A stretch of DNA of 64,000 nt from Rothia sp035916755 (GTDB lineage Bacteria > Actinomycetota > Actinomycetes > Actinomycetales > Micrococcaceae), in assembly GCF_035916755.1 (NCBI RefSeq), contig NZ_JAYWIX010000008.1, positions 1 to 64,000 of the forward strand. The letters are read 5' to 3'. Of this stretch, positions 1-7,881 are shown one piece after another (the first letter of the stretch is position 1; every line of letters starts with the position of its first letter). Made by a program: the position numbers and the translations under genes. A model generated the notes under the pieces. It had not been told where the DNA came from. It was given only the letters and a program-made list of their open reading frames with translations, and did not search any database.

Positions 1-1
1 T

Positions 2-370
2 TGCACCTTGGATGGAAAGTTGCTGGCTATCACAGACCCGGTGCCCGGGGCCAGGCATGATGCTTACGCCTTCAAACATCATGGCTTGGAAAGATATCTT
101 GATGAGAGCACTGTGGCTGATAAGGGCTATATCGGGTTGGGGTTGGCTACCCCGGCCAGGCGCAAGCCGGGTCAGCGGCTGAGTCGGGAGCAGAGGCGGA
201 ATAATCGGGTGCTGAATCGGCTGCGGTCGGTGGTGGAGCGGGTTATCGCTCACATCAAGACTTGGCGGATTCTTCATACGGGGTTTAGGCGGCCGTTGGG
301 GTTGTATGGGCGGGTGTTTGCGGTGGTGCGGGGGTTGGTGTTTTTGGCTGCGGGTGGGACTTTTGAATAA
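2..370 (+). CDS. IS5-type DDE transposase, C-terminal part (cut by window edge)
   Basis: The frame is open to the left edge, so only the last ~122 codons are visible. They carry the C-terminal half of a DDE_Tnp_4-like transposase: PGARHDAYAF, then the second catalytic Asp in ADKGYIG (about residue 39 of the visible part), and the catalytic Glu in VVERVIAHIK followed by the Arg/Lys-rich tail. Such proteins cut and join insertion-sequence ends. The first Asp would lie outside the window, so I cannot say whether the element is intact. The terminal inverted repeat could not be placed after the stop. A TTG at 8 is an internal codon, not a likely start. Confidence 0.8.
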   Translation, partial: CTLDGKLLAITDPVPGARHDAYAFKHHGLERYLDESTVADKGYIGLGLATPARRKPGQRLSREQRRNNRVLNRLRSVVERVIAHIKTWRILHTGFRRPLGLYGRVFAVVRGLVFLAAGGTFE

Positions 371-463
371 GCCTCAAGTACTGAAGGTGCTTCTATCTCT
401 TGAAAACTTCAGATGTGTCTGCTGGAATAATTACAATTCTTGGCATTCAAAGGAGATTGCACC

Positions 464-916
464 ATGCCACGTCGAGCCCTTCCCCTTGCCCTACTCATTC
501 CGCTACTGGCAGCCTGCTCCAGCGGCGCGTCCACCACAGCTGAGGCACCAAGCTCCACCCCGAGCGTCCGCACCACCACTGTGCCGCCACCTGCTACCAC
601 AGCAACCGCCAGCCCCGAAGAGCTGGCAACCCAGGGCCCCACTATTTCTAACGAAGATATTCAGCGGGGCATCGACACCGGCAATATCTACGTGCTCTAC
701 TCCGGCGTCATGTGCTTCGGCGGCACACTAGCTGACCCCACCGAGTTTGCTGAGCAAGAACTAGCCAGTGACTACATGAGCGAGGAAGAATACCAGCAGC
801 ACTACAGCCAGATCCCGGCAGAAGTCCTTGCCCAGAGCGAGAACAACAAAACCGGTATCTTCACCGCTCCCCAAAAATGCCTAGACGCTGGCTGGTCCCA
901 GGCCGGAGCCATCTAA
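464..916 (+). CDS. Small secreted lipoprotein, function unknown
   Basis: This is a 150-residue protein with a lipoprotein signal: Met-Pro-Arg-Arg, a hydrophobic stretch, then the lipobox LLAACSS, so Cys20 would be lipidated and the protein anchored outside the membrane. A Ser/Thr/Pro-rich linker (about residues 22-50) follows, typical of surface lipoproteins. The remaining ~100 residues contain two cysteines (VMCFGG, PQKCLDAG) that could form a disulphide. I do not recognise the domain. ATG 464 was chosen over the upstream TTG 440 because AAAGGAG (449-455) sits 8 bases before it and inside the longer reading. Confidence 0.75.
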   Translation: MPRRALPLALLIPLLAACSSGASTTAEAPSSTPSVRTTTVPPPATTATASPEELATQGPTISNEDIQRGIDTGNIYVLYSGVMCFGGTLADPTEFAEQELASDYMSEEEYQQHYSQIPAEVLAQSENNKTGIFTAPQKCLDAGWSQAGAI

Positions 917-1028
917 AGCATCCTGTACCCCCGCCCGTATCTGTTACCTCTGTTACGACCGGCCCCTACCCGCGGTAACCCCAGGACTTACTCTGTAACC
1001 GGGGCGACGGCGTCCGCCCCAAACTCGG

Positions 1029-1034
1029 TAGACT
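1029..1034 (+). promoter_or_regulatory. Probable -10 box of the ferredoxin reductase gene
   Basis: TAGACT fits the actinobacterial TANNNT -10 consensus. It would give a leader of about 55 bases before the GTG start at 1097, which has its own GAAAGGA ribosome site. No convincing -35 was seen. Confidence 0.4.
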
Positions 1035-1096
1035 AGAGCAGAACCAAAGTCCCAACCCGCCGTGCCCACCTACGCCCGGCGCCGAAAGGAAAACCC

Positions 1097-2503
1097 GTGT
1101 CAACCGAAGCCCCCCGCGCCCTGCGCGTCGCCGTCATCGGTGCAGGCCCCGCAGGTATCTACGCCGCAGACATCCTCACCAAAAGCGAAGAAGTCCGCAC
1201 CGGAGCCGTGCCCGTAGCCATCGATATCTTCGACCGCTACCCCGCCCCCTTCGGCCTGATCCGCTACGGCGTAGCCCCCGACCACCCCCGCATCAAGGGC
1301 ATCATCAACGCCCTGCACAAGGTACTCGACCGCGGCGACATCCGCTTCTTCGGCAACGTCAACTACGGCACCGACGTCACCCTGGCTGACCTGCGCAAGC
1401 ACTACGACGCTATCATCTTCGCAACCGGCGCCATCAAGGACGCCGACCTCGACATCCCCGGCGTTGAGCTCACCGGCTCCTACGGCGCGTCCGACTTCGT
1501 CTCCTGGTACGACGGCCACCCCGACGTGCCCCGCACCTGGCCGCTGGAAGCCAAAGAAATCGCCGTGCTCGGCAACGGCAACGTAGCCCTCGACGTCGCC
1601 CGCGTGCTCTCCAAGCACGCCGACGACCTGCTCGTCACCGAAATCCCCGACAACGTCTACGAAGGTCTCAAGGCCTCACCCGTCACCGACGTGCACGTCT
1701 TCGGTCGCCGCGGCCCCGCCCAGATCAAGTTCACTCCCCTCGAACTGCGCGAACTGGCCCACTCCCGCGACGTAGACATCGTGCTCTATGAAGAAGACTT
1801 CCAGTTCGACGAGGCCTCCCGCGAAGCCATGGAAACCAACGCCCAGACCAAGGTCATGATGAAGACCCTCAACGGCTGGCTCGAAGAGCAGAAGGAAAAC
1901 CCCGGCACCGCCTCCCGCCGCCTGCACCTGCACTTCCTCCAGTCACCGGCTGAAATCCTCGGTGAACACGGCAAGGTCACCGGCATCAAGATGGAACGCA
2001 CCGAGCTCAACGGCAACGGCGGCGTCACCGGCACCGGCGAATTCATCGACTACCCCGTGCAGGCCGTCTACCGCGCCATCGGCTACTTCGGCTCCGAACT
2101 GCCCGAGGTCGGCTACGACAGCGAACGCGGCGTCATCACCAACGTCGAGGGTCGCGTGATTGACGATAGTGACGTGCCCGTCCCCGGCCTCTACGCCACC
2201 GGCTGGATCAAGCGCGGCCCCGTCGGCCTGATTGGTTCCACCAAGTCAGACGCCCTCGAAACCGTCACCCACCTGCTCGAAGACCGCGAAAACCTCTACA
2301 CTGCCGAGGCCGCCGACCCCGTAGCCATTGAGGCCTTCCTCGATGCGGCAGGCGTGCGCTACACCACCTGGGAAGGCTGGCACCGCCTGGACGACCACGA
2401 AAAGGCCCTGGGCGCAGAAGCCAAGGACGCCGCCGGCAAGCCCCGCGCCCGCATCAAGGTGGTTGACCGCGACGAGATGACCGCGATTTCACGCGGCGAG
2501 TAG
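1097..2503 (+). CDS. fprA: FprA-type ferredoxin/NADP+ reductase
   Basis: The protein is an adrenodoxin-reductase-like flavoenzyme that moves electrons between NADPH and a ferredoxin in the cytoplasm. The 468 residues hold an N-terminal FAD Rossmann motif (VIGAGPAGIYAA, residues ~13-24), the family stretch PFGLIRYGVAPDHP (~50-63), a second nucleotide motif GNGNVALDVARVL for NADPH (~158-170), and the late FAD segment TGWIKRGPVGLIGS. Length matches the family (about 450-560). The GTG start at 1097 follows GAAAGGAAAA at a good distance. It is a single-gene unit closed by the long hairpin at 2526-2580. Its ferredoxin partner is not in this window. Confidence 0.93.
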   Translation: MSTEAPRALRVAVIGAGPAGIYAADILTKSEEVRTGAVPVAIDIFDRYPAPFGLIRYGVAPDHPRIKGIINALHKVLDRGDIRFFGNVNYGTDVTLADLRKHYDAIIFATGAIKDADLDIPGVELTGSYGASDFVSWYDGHPDVPRTWPLEAKEIAVLGNGNVALDVARVLSKHADDLLVTEIPDNVYEGLKASPVTDVHVFGRRGPAQIKFTPLELRELAHSRDVDIVLYEEDFQFDEASREAMETNAQTKVMMKTLNGWLEEQKENPGTASRRLHLHFLQSPAEILGEHGKVTGIKMERTELNGNGGVTGTGEFIDYPVQAVYRAIGYFGSELPEVGYDSERGVITNVEGRVIDDSDVPVPGLYATGWIKRGPVGLIGSTKSDALETVTHLLEDRENLYTAEAADPVAIEAFLDAAGVRYTTWEGWHRLDDHEKALGAEAKDAAGKPRARIKVVDRDEMTAISRGE

Positions 2504-2525
2504 CGTTCAGCTTCTTTCAGAAAAG

Positions 2526-2580
2526 ACCATCTAAATCAGAAAAACCCACCAATTAGGTGGGTTTTTCTGATTTAGATGGT
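2526..2580. terminator. Perfect 25-bp inverted repeat, bidirectional terminator
   Basis: Arms 2526-2550 and 2556-2580 are exact reverse complements around a 5-base AATTA loop. Each arm contains five A or T in a row, so either strand can give a hairpin with a U-rich flank. It lies between two converging genes (fprA and the flavin oxidase) and would end both transcripts. Confidence 0.85.
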
Positions 2581-2596
2581 ACCTACCCGAGGGGTG

Positions 2597-3934
2597 TTAC
2601 CGCATGAGCACCCAGTCCAGGTAGGGGTTGAGGAAGAGGCCCGACGGGTCTAGCTCTTCGCGCAGCTCCACGAAGTCGTTGAAACGGGGGTAGAGCTGGG
2701 CGAGGGCGTCCGCGTCCTGGGTGTGGAACTGGCCCCAGTGGGGGCGTCCGCCGTGCTCCTTGAAAACCCCTTCTAGCACCCCGAAGAGCTCGGCGTGGGG
2801 CTGACGCCAGTAGGCGCGGGCCGAAACGTAAAAGGTTTCTCGCCCGTAAGCCTGGGAGAGCCAGATATCATCGGCGGCAGCGGTGCGCACGACCAGGGGG
2901 TAAGCCATCTGGCTGCGGTAGGACGCCAGGTGGGCGCGCACATCGCGCATGACGTCGGCAAACTGCGACATATCGAAGGCGTACTCCATATTGTTCTGCC
3001 GCACGGTGCGGTGGATGGTGAAGACGCGGGCCGAATAATCGGCGTAGCGCCGGTTGCCCTTGCCCCAGTTCGACACCTTATTCAGTACCGGCTGCGCCGC
3101 GGGCACCTTAGCCCCGGCGTAGCTAAGAGCCGAGAACACCCCGTTGTTGAGCAGGTGGTCGCCGCCGTAGCGCCGGGCCTGGCTCAGGGCAGCACTGGCG
3201 GGCATGTAGCCGTCGGTCAGCAGGGCCAGGCGGGTGAGTCTGCGGGTGCGCACCTCACCGGAGCCAGGGAACCAGCTAAATTCGTAGTGGTCAGCCCCGC
3301 GGGAGCGGTCCTCAAAAGAATGCACGATGCTCTGGTAGGTGTGCCCGCGCTCAGCCGCGTGCAGGCGGAACTGGGGCACTACGTTAAAGGTCAGCTCCAC
3401 GATGATGCCCAGGGCGCCCAGGCCGCAGAGGGCCGCTGAGAAAATTTCCGGGTTCTGCTGGGGCGAGCAGGTGAGCAGGGTGCCGGTGGCGTCCACCAGT
3501 TTGAGCTCGGCGACCTGGGTAGCGAAGATGCCGTAGCTTAGGCCGGTGCCGTGGAAGCCGGTAGAAATTGCCCCGGCCAGGGTCTGCTCGTCGAGCCGCC
3601 CCAGGTTGGTGAAGGCCAGGTTGTAGTGGCCCAGCAGGCGGTTGGCCTCGCGCACGGTCGTGCCCGCCAGGAAGGTGGCGGTAAGGTTATCGGGGTCCAC
3701 CCGCACCAGGCCGGTGAGGTGCTCTAGGGTCAGCATGGTGCCGACCGGCTGCCCAATAGCGGACGCGCTGCGCCCCCGCCCCACTACCTTGACCCGGGTA
3801 TCTGCCGCGGCGGCGTCCTGAATCTGCCGTTGCAGCTCGGGCACTGACCGGGGCGCAAGGACGCCGGTGGGCTGCACGGTGTGTTGGCGCGCCCAGGTGC
3901 TCCACGAGGGGCTTGTCTGCGGGGTGTCGGCCAT
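2597..3934 (-). CDS. FAD-linked sugar-lactone oxidase-like protein (ALO/GULO family)
   Basis: The 445 residues match the D-arabinono-1,4-lactone / L-gulonolactone oxidase family: an N-terminal FAD_binding_4 domain (SVPELQRQIQDA... LAGAISTGFHGTGL, about residues 28-140) and a C-terminal ALO domain with the family signature PHWGQFH (~397-403). These enzymes oxidise sugar lactones or alditols with O2. The oxidised substrate here cannot be read from sequence. The place where many relatives carry a FAD-linking His (GHS) reads GRGRSAS (~52-58), so flavin attachment may be non-covalent. The ATG at 3934 has GAGGTAGAT upstream. The gene stands alone. Confidence 0.82.
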   Translation of the reverse strand: MADTPQTSPSWSTWARQHTVQPTGVLAPRSVPELQRQIQDAAAADTRVKVVGRGRSASAIGQPVGTMLTLEHLTGLVRVDPDNLTATFLAGTTVREANRLLGHYNLAFTNLGRLDEQTLAGAISTGFHGTGLSYGIFATQVAELKLVDATGTLLTCSPQQNPEIFSAALCGLGALGIIVELTFNVVPQFRLHAAERGHTYQSIVHSFEDRSRGADHYEFSWFPGSGEVRTRRLTRLALLTDGYMPASAALSQARRYGGDHLLNNGVFSALSYAGAKVPAAQPVLNKVSNWGKGNRRYADYSARVFTIHRTVRQNNMEYAFDMSQFADVMRDVRAHLASYRSQMAYPLVVRTAAADDIWLSQAYGRETFYVSARAYWRQPHAELFGVLEGVFKEHGGRPHWGQFHTQDADALAQLYPRFNDFVELREELDPSGLFLNPYLDWVLMR

Positions 3935-4125
3935 GATCTACCTCGATTCTTGCTCGTTCATGCATATTTTCGCACGAAGAGGTGGGTGCTGGCTGTGAGT
4001 CTGGGCGGTCAGTCACAGCTTGGTAACAGTTGACTCACAATTCGATCAACCTGCCTGTTTTCGCTTGCTCGGGCCAGGGCGGCTGTGATGGGGTGGAAGT
4101 ACTGGAGAAAGGAAGGTACAACACC

Positions 4126-4785
4126 ATGAACAACTCTTCACTCCGTATTTTTGCCCGTTGCGGTTCGGCTGCGCTCGCCCTCGGGGCGCTGACGCTCACG
4201 GGGCTTGCTCCCGCCCAGGCCAGCGAGGCCGGTACCGCGGAGCAGCCGTCGCTGGTCACCAGCTCAAGCACCGGCACCCTGCCCTGGGCTCCTGAAGATT
4301 ACGCCTGGCTGGGCGCTCCCACCGATGAGGGTTTTATTGCTCCCGGTACTCCTGGTGCCCCCGGTTTTATGGGACAGAACTTTACCCGCGGGGCTGTGTT
4401 CTATAACGAGGTAACGGGCACCCATGCTGTGCACGGTGCTATCTATGACCTGTGGCGTTTTGGCGCGGTGACGGTGGGTGACGGCTCTGCCCTGTACAAC
4501 CTGATTCCTGTGACCGACGAGCAGCCGGTGGGCAGCGGCGTGCGCCAGAGCTTTGCCCAGCCGGGTCTGGCTAGCGGTAACGTCTTCTGGTCTGAGGCTA
4601 CCGGCGCCCATTTTATTGAGTCCGGAACCCCGGCAGGGGACTACTTCAATGCCCACGGCGCTGTAGATGCCTTTGGCTTCCCGGTGTCTGAGGTGCAGCA
4701 GGTAGGGGACGCCTCGGTGCTGTACACCGAACAGGGCGTGCTTGCGGTGACCGCCTCCGGCGCTGTGTTTAGCCCCCTGGGTTAG
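4126..4785 (+). CDS. Secreted LGFP-repeat protein
   Basis: The 219-residue protein begins with a Sec signal peptide (hydrophobic AALALGALTLTGLAPAQA, cleavage probably after AQA near residue 28). The mature part holds LGFP-type repeats, seen as AWLGAPTDEGF, VYDLWRFGA-like and AFGFPVSEVQ segments each followed by an FYNE/FWSE/LYTE strand. LGFP repeats occur in actinobacterial cell-wall-linked proteins and are thought to help anchoring. No enzyme domain is fused to them here. ATG 4126 is preceded by GAAAGGAAGG; the upstream in-frame ATT/ATG-like starts lack a ribosome site and would bury the signal peptide. Nothing downstream suggests an operon. Confidence 0.78.
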   Translation: MNNSSLRIFARCGSAALALGALTLTGLAPAQASEAGTAEQPSLVTSSSTGTLPWAPEDYAWLGAPTDEGFIAPGTPGAPGFMGQNFTRGAVFYNEVTGTHAVHGAIYDLWRFGAVTVGDGSALYNLIPVTDEQPVGSGVRQSFAQPGLASGNVFWSEATGAHFIESGTPAGDYFNAHGAVDAFGFPVSEVQQVGDASVLYTEQGVLAVTASGAVFSPLG

Positions 4786-4796
4786 GTGTTTCTTAG

Positions 4797-4864
4797 CGAG
4801 CGTGCGCCGTATCGCTGAGCGTGCGCATGGCTACTGCACGCTCGGCGATATAACGCACGCTCGT
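4797..4864. repeat. Long imperfect palindrome after the LGFP gene
   Basis: The left arm from 4797 (CGAGCGTGCG ... TATCGC ... GAGCGTGC) pairs with the right arm ending at 4864 (GCACGCTC ... GCGATA ... CGCACGCTCG), giving about 26 paired positions with small bulges and a loop near 4825-4835. There is no T-tract, so it may be a repeat element rather than a simple terminator. The word GCGAGCGTG also occurs in the hairpins near 50.4, 51.7 and 60.5 kb. Confidence 0.6.
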
Positions 4865-4870
4865 TGGTGC

Positions 4871-4929
4871 AAGGACGCCGCCACCCGCTTCCCTGCCCAG
4901 CGGCAGGGGAGTGGGGGTGGGGCGTCCTT
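4871..4929. repeat. GGACGCC-type hairpin, copy 1
   Basis: AAGGACGCC at 4871-4879 pairs with GGCGTCCTT at 4921-4929. The inside also pairs through CCACCC/GGGTGG and CCCTGCC/GGCAGGG. The same layout recurs at 41012-41063, so this is a dispersed element and probably also ends transcription. Confidence 0.65.
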
Positions 4930-5002
4930 ACCTTATCTAGTTCAAAAATGAATAAGTGCGGTAATGATGCGAAATAAGTCACGTCGCTCACGAGGGGAGG
5001 AC

Positions 5003-5008
5003 TAAACT
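5003..5008 (+). promoter_or_regulatory. Probable -10 box of the UspA gene
   Basis: TAAACT fits the TANNNT consensus and would place transcription about 65-70 bases before the ATG at 5083. A matching -35 is not obvious. Confidence 0.4.
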
Positions 5009-5082
5009 GGAAGTAGGCCCCGGCAGCAGCGCCGGCAACCCGGCTGGCAGAGCGGGGTCATCATGAATCTAAGGAGATGACC

Positions 5083-6093
5083 ATGACCGAACGCGCTCTC
5101 ACCTTCGGTGAAAAAGCAGTAGCTGCCCGCAACGATATCGCAGAAGTAGCCAACGCATCCGGCGAAATCGTTGTCGGCATTGACGGCTCCGAGCAGAGCT
5201 ACGGTGCCCTGCGCTGGGCCGTGCACGAGGCTGAAATTCGCAAGGTGCCCGTCCGTATGGTCACCGCCTACTCTCTGCCCGTCTTCACCGGCACCGGTTT
5301 CGACGCCGGCTACTCTATGGTCGACGAACAGGCCCTCACCGACGGCGTAGCCCAGATTCTTGACGAGGCCTACTCCCGCGTTGGCGAAACCAGCGTTGAA
5401 CTTCGCGCAACTGTAGAAACCGGCGACGCCACCGCTGTGCTCCTAGAACTCTCCAAGAAGGCTGAGCTGATGGTGGTTGGCTCCCGTTCCCACGGCGGTT
5501 TCCTGGGTCGACTGCTGGGTACCGTTTCCACCTCTCTGCCTGCCCACTCACACTGCCCCACCGTTGCAGTTCCCCACTCCTACGCTGAGAAGATTGAAGC
5601 TGACCCCGGTATCCTGGGCAGCGGCCAGTCGGTGGTTGTTGGTTCGGACGGCTCCGACGAAGCCCGCCTTGCCATGATGCAGGCAGCGGACGAAGCAAGC
5701 CGCCGCGGCGTCAAACTCACCCTGGTCAACGCGCTCGCCCCCTACACCGGTGCCCTGAACTGGGTACCCGCCGCTGTTGACTTCGAGGCCCTCTACCGTG
5801 AAATCGCGGACCTGCAGCGTAAGGCTGCCGAATGGATTCGCGGCTACTTCCCTCAGCTGGAAATCGAATTCAAGCTCATCGACGGCTCCCCTGTGCAGGT
5901 TCTGCTAGAAGCGGGTAAGGCTGCCGACCTGACTGTGGTCGGTACCCGCGGTCGTGGCGGTATTGCCGGCATGATTCTGGGCTCCACCTCCCAGGGCATC
6001 CTGCACAACACCCAGGTGCCCGTGATGATTGTTCCCCAGATTGAAGACCCCCGCATTGAGCAGGCTCCCGACGCCGGCATTACCTGGGGCTAG
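5083..6093 (+). CDS. Universal stress protein, two UspA domains
   Basis: The 336 residues contain two UspA folds in tandem. Domain 1 runs from IVVGIDGSEQSYGAL (~25) to VAVPHSY (~165) with the nucleotide motif GSRSHGGFLGRLLGTVS. Domain 2 runs from VVVGSDGSDEARLAM (~185) to VMIVPQ (~323) with GTRGRGGIAGMILGSTS. Both keep the G-2x-G-9x-G-S/T ATP-binding pattern, so both are likely to bind ATP. In actinobacteria these cytosolic proteins help in stress and non-growing states; no partner is visible here. ATG 5083 was chosen over ATG 5077 because AAGGAG at 5071-5076 abuts 5077 and is six bases from 5083. Confidence 0.9.
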   Translation: MTERALTFGEKAVAARNDIAEVANASGEIVVGIDGSEQSYGALRWAVHEAEIRKVPVRMVTAYSLPVFTGTGFDAGYSMVDEQALTDGVAQILDEAYSRVGETSVELRATVETGDATAVLLELSKKAELMVVGSRSHGGFLGRLLGTVSTSLPAHSHCPTVAVPHSYAEKIEADPGILGSGQSVVVGSDGSDEARLAMMQAADEASRRGVKLTLVNALAPYTGALNWVPAAVDFEALYREIADLQRKAAEWIRGYFPQLEIEFKLIDGSPVQVLLEAGKAADLTVVGTRGRGGIAGMILGSTSQGILHNTQVPVMIVPQIEDPRIEQAPDAGITWG

Positions 6094-6154
6094 CCAAAAC
6101 GTAAAAGCACTCTAGTCAGCTTCTCTCGCAAGGAGTAGGCTGGTGGTAAGACAA

Positions 6155-6228
6155 GGCAGGATAGCTCCCGCCGAAGCTCCTTTTCAGGCTGAAAAGGGCT
6201 CCGACGGCGCTATCCTGCCGTCTTTTTT
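6155..6228 (+). terminator. Rho-independent terminator of the UspA gene
   Basis: GGCAGGATAG (6155-6164) pairs with CTATCCTGCC (6210-6219) around an inner hairpin CCTTTTCAG/CTGAAAAGG (6179-6197), followed by TCTTTTTT. Confidence 0.85.
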
Positions 6229-6384
6229 AAAAAAGTTCAAAAAATTTTTGGTGCGGACGCCGGTGGTGGCAATGTAGCCTTTGACTAGGTTATTTATGTG
6301 TATTGCCGGTTACTTTTGGGTGAATTTTGTGGTGCAGGGCACCCAATTTTTGACCCAAAATGGCCCGAATGGTCGGTTTTCGAT

Positions 6385-6413
6385 TTGCGCGCCTGTTTGA
6401 ACTCGCGTAATGT
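6385..6413 (+). promoter_or_regulatory. Promoter of the tRNA-Glu-Asp-Phe operon
   Basis: TTGCGC (6385-6390), a 17-base spacer and TAATGT (6408-6413) lie about 57 bases before tRNA-Glu. The same TTGCGC -35 with a 17-base spacer is seen before the GntR gene at 28588. The rest of 6094-6470, apart from the terminator and this promoter, is AT-rich spacer without a gene. Confidence 0.55.
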
Positions 6414-6470
6414 ATTACTTGTTCGAGCGACGGGTTGAGGAAACAAAGCCGGTCACGACACAGCGAACTA

Positions 6471-6543
6471 GCCCCTATCGTCTAGCGGCCTAGGACGCCG
6501 CCCTTTCACGGCGGTAACACGGGTTCAAATCCCGTTGGGGGTA
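6471..6543 (+). tRNA. tRNA-Glu (TTC)
   Basis: The 73-base cloverleaf has acceptor GCCCCTA paired with TGGGGGT, anticodon loop CTTTCAC (anticodon TTC) between CCGCC and GGCGG, and T-arm ACGGG-TTCAAAT-CCCGT. The CCA end is not encoded. Confidence 0.95.
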
Positions 6544-6594
6544 CTGTGAAACCTTTGGTTTCACGGCCATGTAAGAACTTCGGTTCTTGCGTAT

Positions 6595-6668
6595 GGCCCC
6601 GTAGCGCAGTTGGTTAGCGCGCCGGCCTGTCACGCCGGAGGTCGCGGGTTCAAGTCCCGTCGGGGTCG
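6595..6668 (+). tRNA. tRNA-Asp (GTC)
   Basis: The 74-base cloverleaf has acceptor GGCCCCG with CGGGGTC, anticodon loop CTGTCAC (anticodon GTC) in the stem CCGGC/GCCGG, T-arm CGGG-TTCAAGT-CCCG and discriminator G as expected for Asp. Confidence 0.95.
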
Positions 6669-6731
6669 CTCCGACCGCGTAAGTTCTCACTTGTGGGAAG
6701 ACGCGGTTGTGGCATATCTAAGGGTATGCCT

Positions 6732-6804
6732 GGCTCTGTAGCTCAGTTGGTAGAGCGTGCGACTGAAAATCGTAAGGTCACCGGATCGACGCCGGTCGGA
6801 GCCA
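6732..6804 (+). tRNA. tRNA-Phe (GAA)
   Basis: The 73-base cloverleaf starts GGCTCTGTAGCTCAG and ends CGGAGCCA. The anticodon loop CTGAAAAT gives GAA. The Glu-Asp-Phe order with ~50-60-base spacers is common in actinobacteria and suggests one transcript. Confidence 0.94.
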
Positions 6805-6810
6805 CGAAAT

Positions 6811-6848
6811 CCACTCTCTAGGCTTCTACATGAGAGTGGGTTTTTTGT
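6811..6848 (+). terminator. Terminator of the tRNA operon
   Basis: CCACTCTC pairs with GAGAGTGG and is followed by GTTTTTTG. Confidence 0.85.
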
Positions 6849-6856
6849 TTTAAACC

Positions 6857-6902
6857 AAAAAACAGCCCCAGCCTGTGGGTTCACAGGCTGGGGCTGTTTT
6901 TA
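6857..6902. terminator. Bidirectional terminator between tRNA-Phe and exonuclease III
   Basis: ACAGCCCCAGCCTGTG pairs with CACAGGCTGGGGCTGT, with A-tract on the left and T-tract on the right. It overlaps the last bases of the exonuclease gene and would mainly end that minus-strand message. Confidence 0.85.
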
Positions 6903-7703
6903 GCTAATCTCAACAATCACCGGGGCGTGGTCTGAGGCTCCCTTGCCTTTGCGCTCTTTGCGGTCAATTTCGGCGCCCACAACCCGCTGGGCTAGCGCGG
7001 GGGAGTAGAGCTGAAAATCAATACGCATCCCCTCGTTCTTGGGGAAGCGTAGCTTGGTGTAGTCCCAGTAGGTGTAGGGCACGGTGGTATGTTCACGAGC
7101 CACATCAACCAGCCCCAGGGGCTCTTCAAGAAAGGCCCTAAAGGCCGCCCGCTCAGGCTCGGTCACGTGAGTCATCTGGTTTTCCCTAAAGAAGTCGATA
7201 TCCCATACATCCTCGTCGCGGGGAGCGATATTGAAGTCTCCCACCAGGGCGAACTGCGCCGCAGGGTCCTGCTCTAGCCAGGTGGTGGCGTTCTTGCGCA
7301 GCTCTTCTAGCCATGCCAGCTTGTAGGGCATATGCGGGTCGTCAATACCGCGGCCGTTAGGCACGTAGAGGCTCCAGACCCGAACCCCGCCGCAGGTAGC
7401 CCCGATCGCGCGGGCCTCAACGACGGCGTCCTCACCCGGCTTGCCAAAGGCCGGCTGGTTGGTGAAAGTGCGCTGAATATCCTCAAGCCCCACGCGGGAG
7501 GCCAGTGCCACCCCGTTCCACTGTGACAGCCCAAAATGGGCCACCTCGTAGCCGGAGTACTCAAAAATTTCGTAGGGGAAGGTCTCGTCGGTGGCTTTGG
7601 TTTCTTGGATGGCCAGTACGTCCACGTCGCTGCGTTCTAGCCAGTCTTCCACGCGGTCGGCGCGGGCACGGATAGAGTTCACGTTCCAGGTAGCAATTTT
7701 CAT
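6900..7703 (-). CDS. xth: Exodeoxyribonuclease III
   Basis: The 267-residue enzyme belongs to the endonuclease/exonuclease/phosphatase fold and repairs abasic sites and 3' blocks in DNA. Family motifs are complete: ATWNVNSIRAR (start), LAIQETKA with the metal-binding Glu (~31-38), VWSLYVPNGRG, the catalytic LVGDFNIAP (~150s) and the C-terminal KGASDHAPV with Asp-His. The gene appears leaderless: TAGGCT on the minus strand (plus 7710-7715) ends six bases before the ATG and no ribosome site is present. Confidence 0.93.
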   Translation of the reverse strand: MKIATWNVNSIRARADRVEDWLERSDVDVLAIQETKATDETFPYEIFEYSGYEVAHFGLSQWNGVALASRVGLEDIQRTFTNQPAFGKPGEDAVVEARAIGATCGGVRVWSLYVPNGRGIDDPHMPYKLAWLEELRKNATTWLEQDPAAQFALVGDFNIAPRDEDVWDIDFFRENQMTHVTEPERAAFRAFLEEPLGLVDVAREHTTVPYTYWDYTKLRFPKNEGMRIDFQLYSPALAQRVVGAEIDRKERKGKGASDHAPVIVEIS

Positions 7704-7728
7704 GTCACCAGCCTAGCAACCGACCTGC

Positions 7729-7774
7729 CCCCTTAAAAGTGCAACTGCCTGTCACTTTTGGCAGGGCATCTGCA
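7729..7774. repeat. AAAAGTGC repeat, degenerate copy
   Basis: The block CCCCTTAAAAGTGCAACTGCC followed by TGTCACTTTTGGCAGGGCA closely resembles 30860-30900 before pyrE, where the unit forms a perfect hairpin. Here the right arm has drifted, so pairing is partial. Confidence 0.55.
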
Positions 7775-7881
7775 TTTATGACAGGGTACTTGCTGTTTTA
7801 GAAGTCACTGGAATAGGCTGGAGTCCGTGGGCGTTAGGTTGCTGGAACAAATCCCGCCCCACCTCAAACGAAAGAGCAAGT

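Noticed and set aside
1..460. Complete insertion sequence at the left edge
   Set aside because: The 5' part is outside the window and no terminal inverted repeat pair or target duplication can be seen.
2795..3439. 214-codon plus-strand frame opposite the flavin oxidase
   Set aside because: Shadow frame with no ribosome site and no recognisable domain.
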